DNA of 64,000 nt from Callorhinus ursinus (Eukaryota > Chordata > Mammalia > Carnivora > Otariidae): positions 18,206,593 through 18,270,592 of the forward strand of contig NW_020313285.1 in NCBI RefSeq assembly GCF_003265705.1, in the 5' to 3' direction. Each line of letters starts with the position of its first letter. The first letter of the stretch is position 1. Of the stretch, positions 10,531-20,910 are shown piece by piece. Made by a program: the position numbers and the translations under genes. Below the pieces are notes generated by a model, which did no database searches, was not told the DNA's origin, and saw nothing but the letters and a program-made list of their open reading frames with translations.

Positions 10531-11079
10531 CTACATTGAATTGGTACATTCATCTAAAGTGAACTTAGAATAGAGAGAGGTTCTCTGGGAGGTGATTTTT
10601 GTGTGTTTTAGTAAAAGCGAATTATACTTAGTAGCAGTACCCTCTGGGGGCCCCAGCAAAACTCCCGCCCCCACAGACCCCCCACCCACAGGTTTTACTG
10701 TGCTTTCAGAAAAACACAAAGATGAATGTTAAAGAACTCAGAAGCATAGAATGACTTATAAACTGCCAAGCTAGAAACAAGAACATCAAAAGATCACCAA
10801 AGCTAACTAGAGAAAAGGGAAATTTTTTTTAGTGTTCTCTAACCCTTATGATGAAGACTGAGGGGCCCATTTCAATGCCTGTAGCCATTTCAGTTGGGCT
10901 CAAACCCTGCGAATGCACCCCAAGACAAGAGACTTCTCCTCCACCCTTCTCTCCCACCAACCATCCCCTACTAATTCAGTACTGCCCTTAACTTGGATGG
11001 GAGAGACCAGCAGCAATGGATGGGGGTGGGGGATGACGGCTTCACAGAGGTGGAGGGACTCTCCCTTTCCCACATCTAA
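10531..11079. other. Unique intergenic sequence
   Basis: No gene or clear repeat. Short frames on both strands (for example the minus-strand 62-codon frame 10531-10719) show no recognisable product. Confidence 0.5.
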
Positions 11080-11081
11080 TT

Positions 11082-11183
11082 TTTTTTTTAAAGGAGGCTC
11101 CATACCCAATGTAGAGCTTGAACTCAAAACCCAGAGATCAAGAGTCATATGCTCCACTGACTGAGACAGCCAGGCACCCACCC
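11082..11183 (-). repeat. Short tRNA-type SINE
   Basis: T-run, then 'ctccatacccaatgtagagc' and a tRNA-like body ending CAGCCAGGCACCC; several mutations. Confidence 0.7.
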
Positions 11184-11769
11184 CAATAGCTAGCTCATTT
11201 TTTAGGAAGAAAGCTGAACGTTTGACAAGTTCCAGTCTGGTAGAAGGTCCCTCCACCACCCCCAGGTCCCATGAGTAGGATCAGATCAGACCCAGGACAC
11301 CTAAGAGCCTGGACTGTGGTCTGGGGCCCCTGTCCCTCTGCTCTAACATTTTCTAAGACTTCTCATTTCACCACTGTTGCAGATCTGGGCTGCAGTGAGT
11401 GGGGTGGATTGCATGCTGAAGGTGGCAGGGAAGCCAAGAATGCCTGGGTTCTGGCCATACCCCGAAGGGGACATCTGGCCTGCAGCTCTTCCCACTCCAT
11501 TACTCCATGTGTGCTCTGCCACCTGCGAGGAGCTTTGTGCTATGGAAAACATGGTGTCTGCCCTGCACTGCCTCACACCTGCAAGCCATCCCTCGCCTCC
11601 CAGGGCACCAGCCTTCCCTTCTGTGAAATGGGAATAACAATAATTTTGCCTACCCATCCCACGGGCTGAAGGCCTATTTTGAAAAGAGAAAAATATGTTA
11701 AAAATGTTGTGAGTCTTGTGGGGTGCTACTCAAATGAGAAATTACTGAGAAACCTAGTAAAATTTTGTT
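11184..11769. other. Unique intergenic sequence
   Basis: Includes overlapping frames of 86-132 codons on both strands (11271-11669) with no similarity I recognise. No promoter-like CpG cluster or RNA gene seen. Confidence 0.5.
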
Positions 11770-12362
11770 TTATAATCTTATAACTGAAGTTTTATTTAAA
11801 AAAATACATGATTATGGTATAAAGTATAAAGAATTTCAGAAAAGCCTATGACAATAATAGGTATCCTTTCTCTTAGCAGGAGACAGTAGATTTCTTCCTC
11901 CAGAGAAGACTACTAAGAATGTGGTCTCCTATATTCTCCAGTCTTTTTTCATACCAGTATATATAGTTGTTGCTTTCATTTAATATCAAGAGCATTTGGG
12001 AGGTAGTAAATAGACTACATCGTCATCGCAAATGATTTGAAGTCGTGGGTTTTTCCAGCGGTGTGCGACCCGTGGTAAACTGGTTAATTAGGGAATATAA
12101 CCGATCCCTACTGCTAGGTACTTCTACGGTTTCCCAGCTCTAAACAAAGCTCCTGTGTGATGTAATGTACGACATCTTTGCACACATCTATGGTTATTTT
12201 CATAGCAATGGACTTGCTAGATCAAAGGTCTGCCCAGGTTTTTTGGTTTTGTTGTTGTTGTTGTTGTTGTTGTTTTGGGTTTTTTTTTTTTTTTAGGTCT
12301 GCACCGTTTTTAAGTACTGGTACAAATATGTTGCCAAAAGGGCCTGTTGGATTTTCCGTTAA
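11770..12362 (-). mobile_element. Probable antisense L1 3'-region with a GTT repeat
   Basis: 'gattatggtataaagtataa' and 'atggacttgctagatcaaag' match the complement of old L1M 3' sequence. A (GTT)n microsatellite lies at 12251-12273 and a T15 run at 12280-12294. Diverged; no frame. Confidence 0.42.
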
Positions 12363-12519
12363 AAACTAGTTCCCGCATCCTCCCCCCCCCCACCCCCCAG
12401 CCCGCCCCATTTCCTCCAGAGGAACCGGTGGGGGGCTCTGACAGTCCCGCCCTAAGTCGGGAGGAGGTAGTCAATCATGAAAGAGGCTTGAGGGGCTAAC
12501 CCTATATACACCTCGGCCC

Positions 12520-12960
12520 TCGGACCCCGCAGGCGGATCCTCCTGGAGCGGCCCCACGGCTGGGCCTCCCCGGGGATGAATTTACAAAGAGTGCCCAGCG
12601 GGTGCCAGGGGCCCATTTCCCTGCGAAGCGCGGCCACTGCCAAGGTGCGGGCGCAGCGGGGGCGGCGCCGCTCTGGGGAGGGGGCCTCCGTGCGCGGCCA
12701 CTTCAAAGCGCACGGTTTGGGGCGGGCAGAGGAAGGGGCCGGGCTCGGAGGCCCACAAAGGGAAGCCTCCTAGGGCTGCCCCCTTCCCACAGAGCAGGCC
12801 AGGGGCGCGCAGGGCCGAGTCGTGCAGGGGCTGCGCAGGTGGGGGCATCCTCCTCGCCCAGCTTCGGGGGACACCCTCCGAGGCCCCGACTCAGCCCCTC
12901 TCAGGAACCCGACCTGCAGACTCGGCCTGGGGTACCTTGGATCTGAGACGCGAGCTGCAA
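12520..12960. promoter_or_regulatory. Orphan CpG-rich block with an upstream TATA-like box
   Basis: A compact GC- and CpG-rich stretch (for example eight CpGs in 12661-12720) in otherwise CpG-poor intergenic DNA. A CTATATAC box at 12503-12510 sits just upstream in plus orientation, and GC-box-like GGGGCGGG lies at about 12719-12726. Open frames over it are of the kind GC-rich DNA makes by chance. It could be the promoter of an unannotated, possibly non-coding, transcript or a distal element of TCF7. I cannot tell which, and no product is claimed. Confidence 0.5.
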
Positions 12961-14611
12961 AAGACCAGCCCGACCCAGAACAAAAGTAACACCCTGAGCT
13001 TTTCCACCGTGCAGAATTCCCCCAACCTCGGCTTTCGCTTTTTGGGTTAGGAGTGGGTATCATGAAAGAAATGAGAAGTTAAGATTTGAGTCTGAAAGGA
13101 TTAAAATTCTCTCCCTCCCTACCCCCCAGTTCCAGTATTACTGCAGAGTTAGCAAGTTAAGGCCGGTGGGTGATGGGATACTGGACAGGGCTTAGCCTTG
13201 CCTGGCCGCCAGACCTTGGGCTCCCGCTCCAGATCCCACTCCCCCTGCCCCGCCCCGCCCCGCCTTGAGAAGGGGGAAGCCAGTGCCCCCTCTCCACACT
13301 CACCGCTGCGGTAAGGCCTGTCCCAGGGTAACCCCTGTGTAAGCGGCAGAACCTTCGCCAGGGCCTCTTGTACATCTGAGGTTGTCCAAAGGTTGTTGAT
13401 GGTGCTGGACCCAGACCCCACAGGTGCAGCGGTATAGAGAAGGGCCTAAAATAGCTAAATAGCTGACCCTAGGGTCTAGCCCCCATCTGCAGGGGGAAAG
13501 CAGCCTGAGCCCATCTTGCAGACACCTTCTGGGTATTTAAGTTCATTATTCATGTAGTCAACAACATCTGTTAGGCACTTATCTGTGCTAAGCACTGGGA
13601 TGGCAACTACCAACAAATCAGAGAAGACATTCAAGATTTAGACATAACCCGAGAGAGAGGCACACAGGCACACAGCCTACCTGAGACAACATTTCTGCAC
13701 TGGATTAGAATTGGATCCAAACTTTGCCTCCACCAGAGAGGGGCCTGGAGCAGCTCTCCCAAGCTCCAAAGGAGCTTCCATCCCTCCCACCAGATTTGTG
13801 GCATGGTGGCTGAGGGTTCTTCCATCCTCCCTTCTGGTAACTGCAACAAACAAAAAAGCCGGCAGTCCAGAGGAAGCTTCTTTCTGATGATCAAGGTTGC
13901 TGATGTTCATGAACAACACCCCAGTGGTCAAAGGACAAGGAGCCCGGGAGCCGCAGGGTGTCCAAACTCAGCTCTGGGCAGAGGCACTGGCCAAATGACC
14001 ATTGGGGTCTGACCCTCAGCCTGCAAATTGACCATCGTCAGGGGCAGAAGTGTCCCTCTCCAAGCCACCAGGAAAGAGGGATGTTGTTAGTTCCAAGGGT
14101 CCAGGCTCCAGGTTCCCCCACCCGCACCCAGTGATGCTCCCCGCCCCCCAACCCCAGTGTGACCTCCTGTAGTAAAATAGGGAACAAAGAGTGCCGAAGC
14201 ATCCCGAAACCTCAAGACCTTTAGAAGACCCTCTCTGGAGATGTGGTCTCCTGTCCTTTCTGTTATAAAAACCCCAGAGCACATCCCTACCAGCCTCAGC
14301 CTTTCATTAGGGTCCAGAGGGAAGAATGGGGTGAGCTACAGGGGTGGGGGTTGTGCCCAGAAAGGGCTGGTCTTGCAGGCTGTGTCTAGGGATAAGAGGC
14401 TCTGGGCTTCCAGACCCAGCCAGAACACCTGTGGGGGTAGCCTTGCCAGCCAGACCTCTAGACCCACTACCAGTACCCTGAAGGGCCCCGCCTCCCAGAA
14501 CACTCACTTCTCAGTAGAGTGAGAAGCCGAGGGTGAATTCTCCTTGAACATTGTCTCCCAAGGGTGATCTGACCCTAAGCAAGTGAAAGCAGAGCAGCCA
14601 ACACCCTGAAG
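12961..14611. other. Unique intergenic sequence with an L2-like fragment
   Basis: About 13540-13640 ('aacatctgttaggcacttat..gctaagcactggga') looks like an L2 or MIR remnant. GC-rich CCCCGCCCCGCCCCGCC lies at about 13248-13264. Frames such as 13149-13421 minus and 14241-14522 plus show no known domain or exon structure. Confidence 0.5.
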
Positions 14612-14800
14612 GCGGTAATTCTCAAAATAAGGTCCCTGACCCAGCAGCCTCACCTGGAAACTAGTTAGAAATTCATGTTCTCAGGCCCAGCCCAGAGCTC
14701 CTAAACCAGAAACACCAGGGGTCTGGCCCAGCAAGTGGAATCTTAGAAAGCTTTCCAGGTGATTGTCGTGTACAATAAATTATAAGCGTCACTGTTCTGG
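14612..14800. mobile_element. MER5-like hAT-Charlie remnant
   Basis: 'attctcaaaataaggtccct', 'cagcagcctcacctggaaac' and 'aaagctttccaggtgattgt' occur in the order expected for a MER5-type element of about 190 bp. Non-autonomous, non-coding. Confidence 0.7.
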
Positions 14801-14884
14801 GGTGAAGAAGGCATATTATTTCACCTTTTACTTGAATGCCTCCTCTGACAGATATCTCATCACTATTCGTGAGTTGAGCTAGGC

Positions 14885-15235
14885 TTAGAGGCACATACAA
14901 GGATGTTTGCTACAGTATTGCTTGTGATGGTAATAATCTGGAAACAGTGTGAATAAATATTCATCAGTCACAAAATAATTAACCTACAGGAATACACACT
15001 TGGGAATACTAAACTGTGGTTGTGAAAGAATGAGGGGGGTTTATATACATTGATGTGCAATGATACAAATATAGAGATCTTCAAGAGGTACTGTTAAGTG
15101 GGAAAGGACGTTGCTAAATAATACACAGAACTCAGATTTATGGCTTTGGTTTTTTTTAAAGTACACCTATCTACCCCTGTATCTGTACACATACAAATAA
15201 AGATGCATTGAACGGACTGGAAGAAGACCCACCCA
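14885..15235 (+). mobile_element. L1 3'-region fragment
   Basis: 'tgctacagtattgcttgtga', 'aaatattcatcagtcac' and 'agatcttcaagaggtactgt' correspond to the distal ORF2/3' UTR of an old L1M element in plus orientation. No intact frame. Confidence 0.55.
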
Positions 15236-15357
15236 AAATATACCCCTCAGGTAGGATCCTGGGATAGGAAAGCTTTAGCTTTAACCATGTTTTCTCCCCC
15301 AATGTCTGCATTATTTACATCATTAGAAATCAATTTTAAAGAACGAATAAAAACTTT

Positions 15358-15470
15358 AAGAGGTGACTGGCTGGCTCAGTCGGTAGAGCATGTGACTCTT
15401 GATCTCCGGGCCCTGAGTTCAAGCCCCATGATGAGCAGAGAGCTTACTTTAAAAAAAAAAAAATTTTTTT
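15358..15470 (+). repeat. Short tRNA-type SINE
   Basis: 'gctggctcagtcggtagagc' and 'gttcaagccccatgatgagc' give a recognisable tRNA-Lys-like head, followed by an A13 run and no CT-rich stretch. Too diverged and without the right flanks to be a functional tRNA gene. Confidence 0.8.
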
Positions 15471-16060
15471 TTAGACTTGAAATTTAATCTAATTTGAAAA
15501 AGGAAGTCAAGCCAAGCAGCAAGCATGCTGCGGTGGGGGTGTCCTGCAACCTGGTGTCAGGCACAGAGCCTGGGTGGGAGTCAGGTGCCAGAGTTCTGGC
15601 CCCAGCTCATGAACGCCAGGTCATCCTGAGAAGAGAGAAGTGCTGAGTAGTAGGAGTGGAAGGTAGGAGGTTTTGTTGCCTGAGGGGCTGCTGGTCAGGC
15701 CAAGTCAATCTCACCTACAAGGTGTTTGTAGCAGCCTTACCCCTTCCTCTCTTGGTTCTCTCAAACCCATCCCCATCACTCAGCAGGGGGAAGACCGTTG
15801 CTTCCCCTTTCTGAAGAGCATTTGGAGTTCAAAAAAGAAACTAGGGAAGAAGGATGCTTACCCCGCCCTGCAGGGAATTATGTGCTGACGGAGGGAGCTC
15901 CAAGCAGGTAAGCGGAGAGCTGGTATTTGGTAATCCTCACATAAGCTGTGAAAACATCCACCAAGAAGGCTTGTTTTCCATGCAAACCTAGATAGAGCAA
16001 ACAGAAGAGCCATGGGTGTCATGGTGACTGTCCCCAGAGCCTGGACCCAGGTCCTTGCCC
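15471..16060. other. Unique intergenic sequence
   Basis: Nothing recognisable on either strand; only short unsupported frames. Confidence 0.5.
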
Positions 16061-16650
16061 TCTTCTCCAGACCATCTGTAACCTTGCTCAGTGGTGCAAC
16101 TCCTCCATCCTTGTCCTTTCAAAAGACCTCAGGACCTTTCACATATGGTACACTTGGCCTGCATGCTCTCTCCCCAGACCCCCATTCACCAAGGTAACTC
16201 CTATGCCGGCTTTAGATCTCTGTTGAACTGTCACTTCTTGGGAAGTCCTTCCTGATTCCCCCAGACCAGGTCATTTCCTGCTGAGGTCAGACCTCATTTT
16301 AGTCTCTCTCTCTCTCTTTTTTTTTTTTTGTGTGAGCTCTACGCCCCAGTGTGGGACTCGAACTCATGACCCTGAGAACAAGAGTCCCATGCTCTACCGA
16401 TTGAGCCAGCCAGGCGCCCCAGCTCTCATTTTAGTCTTGGATATCTCTTTTGTATGTTGCACATGTTGCAATGATATGTTTATGTGTGTCTAATGTCTGT
16501 GCTATGTCCATTTCCCCATCTCCCCTACTGGACCCTGAGCCTTGGGCAGGTAAGGCTGAGTCAGATTTGCTCACTGCTCTCTCCCCAGCACCCCACACAG
16601 ACTGATACCTGGTGGATCCAGCTCCATGGAAGATCCATGGTGTATGGGAG
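16061..16650 (+). mobile_element. L2 3'-end fragment split by a SINE
   Basis: 'gacctcaggacctttcacat', 'cttgggaagtccttcctgat' and, after the SINE, 'gccttgggcaggtaaggctg' follow the order of the L2 3' region in plus orientation. A short SINE at 16306-16424 splits it. Confidence 0.65.
16306..16424 (-). repeat. Short tRNA-type SINE with perfect 13-bp TSD
   Basis: CT run and T11, then a tRNA-like body ending GAGCCAGCCAGGCGCCCC. CTCATTTTAGTCT at 16293-16305 and 16425-16437 is the TSD. It interrupts L2. Confidence 0.88.
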
Positions 16651-16998
16651 AGACTCCATGCCCAGAGAATTCTTGCCCTGTGGCAGCCTTCAAAGGACTC
16701 AAAACACGCCCTTCCTTCCATCACGGCCACGTACATCTAAGGTGTGAGGCAGAGGACCGGACCAAATAGCCTCTAAGGGTGTCATCTCATCCAAGGACGC
16801 AAGGCCATTAGGTAGAGAAGGCTGAAGAGGTGAGAGGCAGGAAAGACAATAAGAGAATCAGGTTGTCTTAAAGAAACGGCAGTTTGCCCACTCGGAGCCC
16901 AACTGGGGCTCATATGGGTACCCCACAGTTCTGGGGGAAGGTCTGACTTAATGGCCAGATAACAGTTATTACTCATTAGCACTACCCTTGTAAGTAAG
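16651..16998. other. Unique intergenic sequence
   Basis: No recognisable gene or repeat. Confidence 0.5.
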
Positions 16999-17028
16999 CA
17001 CTTAAAATGTTTCTTTTTTTTTTTTAAG

Positions 17029-17282
17029 AAGATAGCAGGAGAGGAAGAATGAAGGGGAGTAAGTCGGAGGGGGAGACGAACCAGGAGAGACGATGGACTC
17101 TGAGTAACAACCTTAGTGTTCTGGAGGGGAGGGGGGTGGAGGGAGGGGTTAGCCTGGTGATGGGTACTAAGGAGGGCACGTTCTGCATGGAGCACTGGGT
17201 GTTATGCACAAACAATGAATCATGGAACACTGCACCAAAACAAATGATGTAATACATGGTGATTAACAATAAAAATTAAAAA
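17029..17282 (+). mobile_element. 5'-truncated carnivore L1 3' end inserted in a SINE tail
   Basis: About 255 bp of an L1 3' UTR ('gatggactctgagtaacaac', 'gggttagcctggtgatgggt', 'ggtgattaacaataaaaatt') ending in an A-rich tail. AAAATGTTTC plus T-run plus AAG occurs at about 17004-17028 and 17283-17307, a TSD that includes the poly-T of the adjacent minus-strand SINE. The same 3' UTR occurs at 31412-31626, so both come from related young L1 lineages. Confidence 0.85.
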
Positions 17283-17290
17283 AAAATGTT

Positions 17291-17504
17291 TCTTTTTTTT
17301 TTTTTAAGACATCTATTTATTTGAGAGAGAGTATATGTGAAAGCATGAGCAGGGGAAGGGGCAGAGGGAAAGGGAGGGAGAGAATCTCCAGCAGACTCCT
17401 TGCTGAGCACAGAGCCCAACATGGAGCTTGATCCCACGACCCTGAGATCATGACCTGAGCCAAAATCAAGAGTTGGATGCTTAACCAACTGAGCCACCCA
17501 GCTA
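17291..17504 (-). repeat. CAN-SINE, host of an L1 insertion
   Basis: T13, AAGACATCTATTTATTTGAG, GA stretch, body, and a head ending GAGCCACCCAGCTA. CACTTAAAATGTTTCTT (16999-17015) and CACTAAAGTGTTTCTT (17505-17520) appear to be its TSD, now separated by both the SINE and the L1 that landed in its tail. Confidence 0.85.
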
Positions 17505-17796
17505 CACTAAAGTGTTTCTTCTTTTAAGAGATTAAACATTCACCCTTAAACCTCCTTACTTTCCCATTTGCCCAACAAAGCCTTCCTTCCCTGGCATAGG
17601 AGGAAAATTTCAGCCTGGTCTGAAAAATGAAAAACTCTATAAGTCCTTTCAATAAACTCTTACTGAGCAGCTACCATGTGCCAGATGCAGCCTCGACGCT
17701 CACAGAGCTTATTCCTCATGAGAGAGGGATCTATGACTGTCCTCCCCACACTGTGACTGTACATCCCCATCGTCCCGGAGGGCCCATGGACCTTCC

Positions 17797-17890
17797 TCAT
17801 CATTGTCATCATCATCGTCATCATCATCACCAAGACTAACACATAGCACTAACAAATAGCACTTACTAACACTAACTAGCACTAACAAAA
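17797..17890. repeat. ATC microsatellite beside a short minisatellite
   Basis: 17797-17830 is an imperfect (ATC)n. 17835-17890 directly after it is an imperfect array of ACTAACA/TAGCACTAACA units. The HHRHHHHQD-type peptide frame over the ATC tract is repeat-derived. Confidence 0.75.
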
Positions 17891-17894
17891 CGTA

Positions 17895-18015
17895 CCTACT
17901 GTGCATGCCACTCTGGTTAAGAGCTTTACACATATTCACTCATTTAATGTTCACAAAACCCTATGAGGCAGGTACTCCCCATTCTACAGACGAGAAAACT
18001 GAGGTACAGAGAAAA
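17895..18015 (-). repeat. MIR-like fragment
   Basis: 'ccctatgaggcaggtactcc' and 'gacgagaaaactgaggtaca' are characteristic of the complement of a MIR SINE. Confidence 0.6.
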
Positions 18016-20158
18016 GCAAGACCTCCCTTTTGCCTTCCCAACACCCATCCAACCCGGGGTGGGGGGTGTGGGGGGCACTGTTTCTCCAGGCTGCTCCAGA
18101 AATACTTTCTTAGGAGTTTGGCAAAAATGGAATGTGGGTTGTCTGAGTGTTCCAGCCTTGGCCACAGGTCAGATGTCCAGCTAAAGCTGGAGAAGGACAT
18201 AAAAGGCATTCCAGGTCTACAGAAATACCCCTGGAAAGAGACCCTTCCCCTTTGGCTCTGCTCCCTAAGTATCGGTGCCACAGGGTGTGTTCCTTATAAA
18301 GCAAGCTGCATCAGGGAGCCTGGGGAGCAGGGGGGAAGTGGGCAGTTGTTGCCCCAGGCCGTTAGTTCCAGACCTTCGATCCCCTGAGGATGTGAAGGGC
18401 ACAGAGAAGGCCGTCCGACACACAGCTGCCAAGGCCCTGGTCTGGGCTCCCCCCTCCTTGATGAAACAGGGCTGGGCTGGCCTCCAGACACAGAACCCGG
18501 TCAGAGCCCTGGCCTCAGAGGCTGGAGAGCGACATGGGTGGCTCATGCAAAACCCAGCTGTACACACAAGCACAGGAGGGAAATCAACTGGCTATCCCTC
18601 GGGGAGGACGACAGGGGTAGGGAAGTGGAGCAGGGCACTTGGCTGAGGGCTGAGAGCTTATGCAGTGGAATGTCCCAGGCAGACAGGGGCCTACTCAGAG
18701 CATCACGCAAAGCCCAGGGGGCCAGGGAGGCTGAGGCTTGCTTAGGGACCCCACGTGAAGTGGCAGCGTGTCCTCAGCACATAGAGATCGTTCTGGGAGC
18801 AGAGATGAGCTCGGAGAGATGGGAGGCCACCCTGGGCCCTACAGGCCACAGTAGGGACTTTAGATTTACCACACAGGGTGTGCAAGGATAGTCAGCAAAG
18901 AAGGTCCATTTGTGTGATGTGGCATCTAGGAAGGACGGCTCTGGCCACTGTGTGGTCTGTGGCTGGAATGGGGCCAGGGAAGACAGAGAAGAGCATGACG
19001 GCACCCCACGAAGGGGGCCAGGGGTCTGCGTTCAAACCGTCACGGAAAGGGTGGGAGGAGGTGACGGACTTGGGAAACACCAAGGAAGAAGGACAGACGA
19101 CTTGGGGTCCACCCGGGGCAGGGAATGAGTAAGTAGGAAGCCAGAGAGGTGCCTCCAGTGTGTCCGGCCCAGGTGAGCAGGTTGAGGTCGTATCTGCTGA
19201 GCCAGGAACCTGGGAGGAGCTGCTTTGGCTTGGGAACCTATTCCATCTCAGTCTAGATCAGCTGAACAAACATATACCACAGGCCCACCGTGTGCCTGGC
19301 CAGATGTTCCCTTTGTTGACAAAGCCATAGATGAGCTACATCATTTTTATCCCAGGCTTTCCCAGGTGAGGAGGCTCTGGTCAAGGCATCCGCTGCTGGG
19401 ACCTTCTGGGCCCCTGACACCCCAGACTTTCACCCCAAGAAACCCACTCCACAAGAGAGCCCAGAGGCCAGAATAGAAAGAGAGAAATAAAGGCTGTTGT
19501 TGACACAAGAGGAAAAACCAGGCTTCCTGTTTGAACTTGGGCAGGTACTGGAAGTTGTGAGTAATGTCGAATCTTGGCCTGCTCTGAAGGCGGTCTGCGG
19601 TGGGGGCTTCTCACACTCGCTGTGAAGAGTGGCTTTGAATCACCCACTTGCAGGAGACCTGGGGCCCGCCGCAGGCTTGTATCAGGAGTGCTGCATCCAA
19701 GCGGGCAGGCCGCAAGGGAGGCAACTACCTCCTGCAGTCTCGTGCCCTCCGGAAGGACCCGGCGTCAAATGCTAAGGGCTTCTCACATGGGGGTCCCCAG
19801 TGCCCTTGGCTCCTTGTGGGCCAGACCATTCCCAGGCCCTTGGAGGCTAGGATTGTCCCCCTTTGCCCCACTTGAGGTTGGACCAGTGCAAGAGGCCACG
19901 GGGGCTCGGGGTCCACTCCAGACCAGGAACACTGGCCTGCGACACCAGCTCCCTGCGGGACCTGGGGCAGGGTCCTTGGCCTCTCCCATCCCCAGGCCCC
20001 TGTCTGGAAAGGGACCTCCTATGGGAGTAAAAACCGCAAGCCATCTACAGAAGCAAAGGACCAGACACTGGGCGAATGCCTTATCTCACTGGGGCCTCAC
20101 AACATTCCTGCATCACAGACAAGGAAAATCTTTCTATTCTAAAAATGTGCATTTTTTT

Positions 20159-20889
20159 AAAAAAGCATTTGTCTTTAATTTCTGTTTGTTTTTAAGAAAT
20201 AAATGGCAAAATATACACACTGTGGTATCTGAATCCCCTATCACAGAGGGTGAATAATGGTCCGGTTGCAGAGCTCCTGAACATACCCTCTGGCGTGGGT
20301 GACTGCTGTCTTCGGTGCCTCACGTGGAGGTGGGGGGGCCTTCCACCAACTTCACAAAATAATGGCAAAAAACCTTCTCCACGATCCCAAAGCGACTTCT
20401 GCCATGGTATCAGATGCGTTTCTGGTACTGGCCTCGCCCTGAGGTCGACTCAGCTATATATAAATTGGATCTGAATTCCACATTGTGGTCTCTCACTGCC
20501 ATATCTTGTGCTTCTAAGAGAATCTCTTTAATTATTTGGGCTCCCTTTTTGTCACTGAATTCCAGTCGAGCCAAAGCCTGGTCAATGGACATTCCTCGTA
20601 TCAATTTTGCCAAATACCACATCTTCTCTTTGCTGTATTTTATTTGCCTTCGACAATGGTAGATTTCTGCTGGTCTCCGAGGGTCTCCAGGCAATTGTGG
20701 AGGATGAACAATTTTATTCTTCTTTTCCCATCTTCGAGAAATGTCCAGAGACCCACTTGTGTGGATAGGTGATTGGGGTAAAACATTATGAGATGAAAGA
20801 AGCCCTAAGGCCAGCTTCCCCCTCAGATTCTGCATCCTTAATGCACCCATACGTTCCAGTATTGCCACTGCCATCTTTCTCCCTCCCTC
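20159..20889 (-). pseudogene. MRPL22P: Processed pseudogene of MRPL22 (mitochondrial ribosomal protein uL22m)
   Basis: The parent gene encodes a large-subunit protein of the mitochondrial ribosome. The minus strand from the ATG at 20874 gives 154 uninterrupted codons, including [20 protein letters not shown] and [20 protein letters not shown], which I recognise as MRPL22. The frame then hits TGA (20410-20412) where the parent should have Arg. Homology continues ([22 protein letters not shown]), meets a one-base C insertion in a C-run (20332-20338 on the plus strand), and in the new frame ends RTIIHPL at a stop at 20241-20243. So it is full length, intronless and broken twice. TCTAAAAATGTGCATTTTTT (20138-20157) and TCTAAAACGTGCATATTTTTT (20890-20910) look like an aged TSD. 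An ATTAAA signal lies near 20174-20179, with an A-rich tail. No sign of function. Confidence 0.93.
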
Positions 20890-20910
20890 TCTAAAACGTG
20901 CATATTTTTT

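Larger units (their letters stand above)
17521..20137. other. Mostly unique intergenic sequence
   Basis: L2/MIR-like wording occurs at about 17640-17700 and 19260-19340. Frames up to 227 codons (19574-20257, plus) run through it, but this one overlaps the antisense pseudogene and ends in low-complexity sequence, and I recognise no domain in any. No RNA gene seen. Confidence 0.5.

Noticed and set aside
12582..13063. GC-rich frames on both strands over the 12.5-kb CpG block
   Set aside because: Composition-driven; no splice sites or domains that would support a coding exon.
15358..15470. Possible tRNA gene
   Set aside because: The tRNA-like head is followed by an A-tail and matches a family of copies across the window: a short SINE, not a tRNA gene.
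17660..17842. Poly-His/Asp peptides over the ATC repeat
   Set aside because: Microsatellite translation on either strand, not a protein.
19574..20257. 227-codon plus-strand open frame
   Set aside because: No known domain; its end lies antisense to the MRPL22 pseudogene and in low-complexity A/T sequence.
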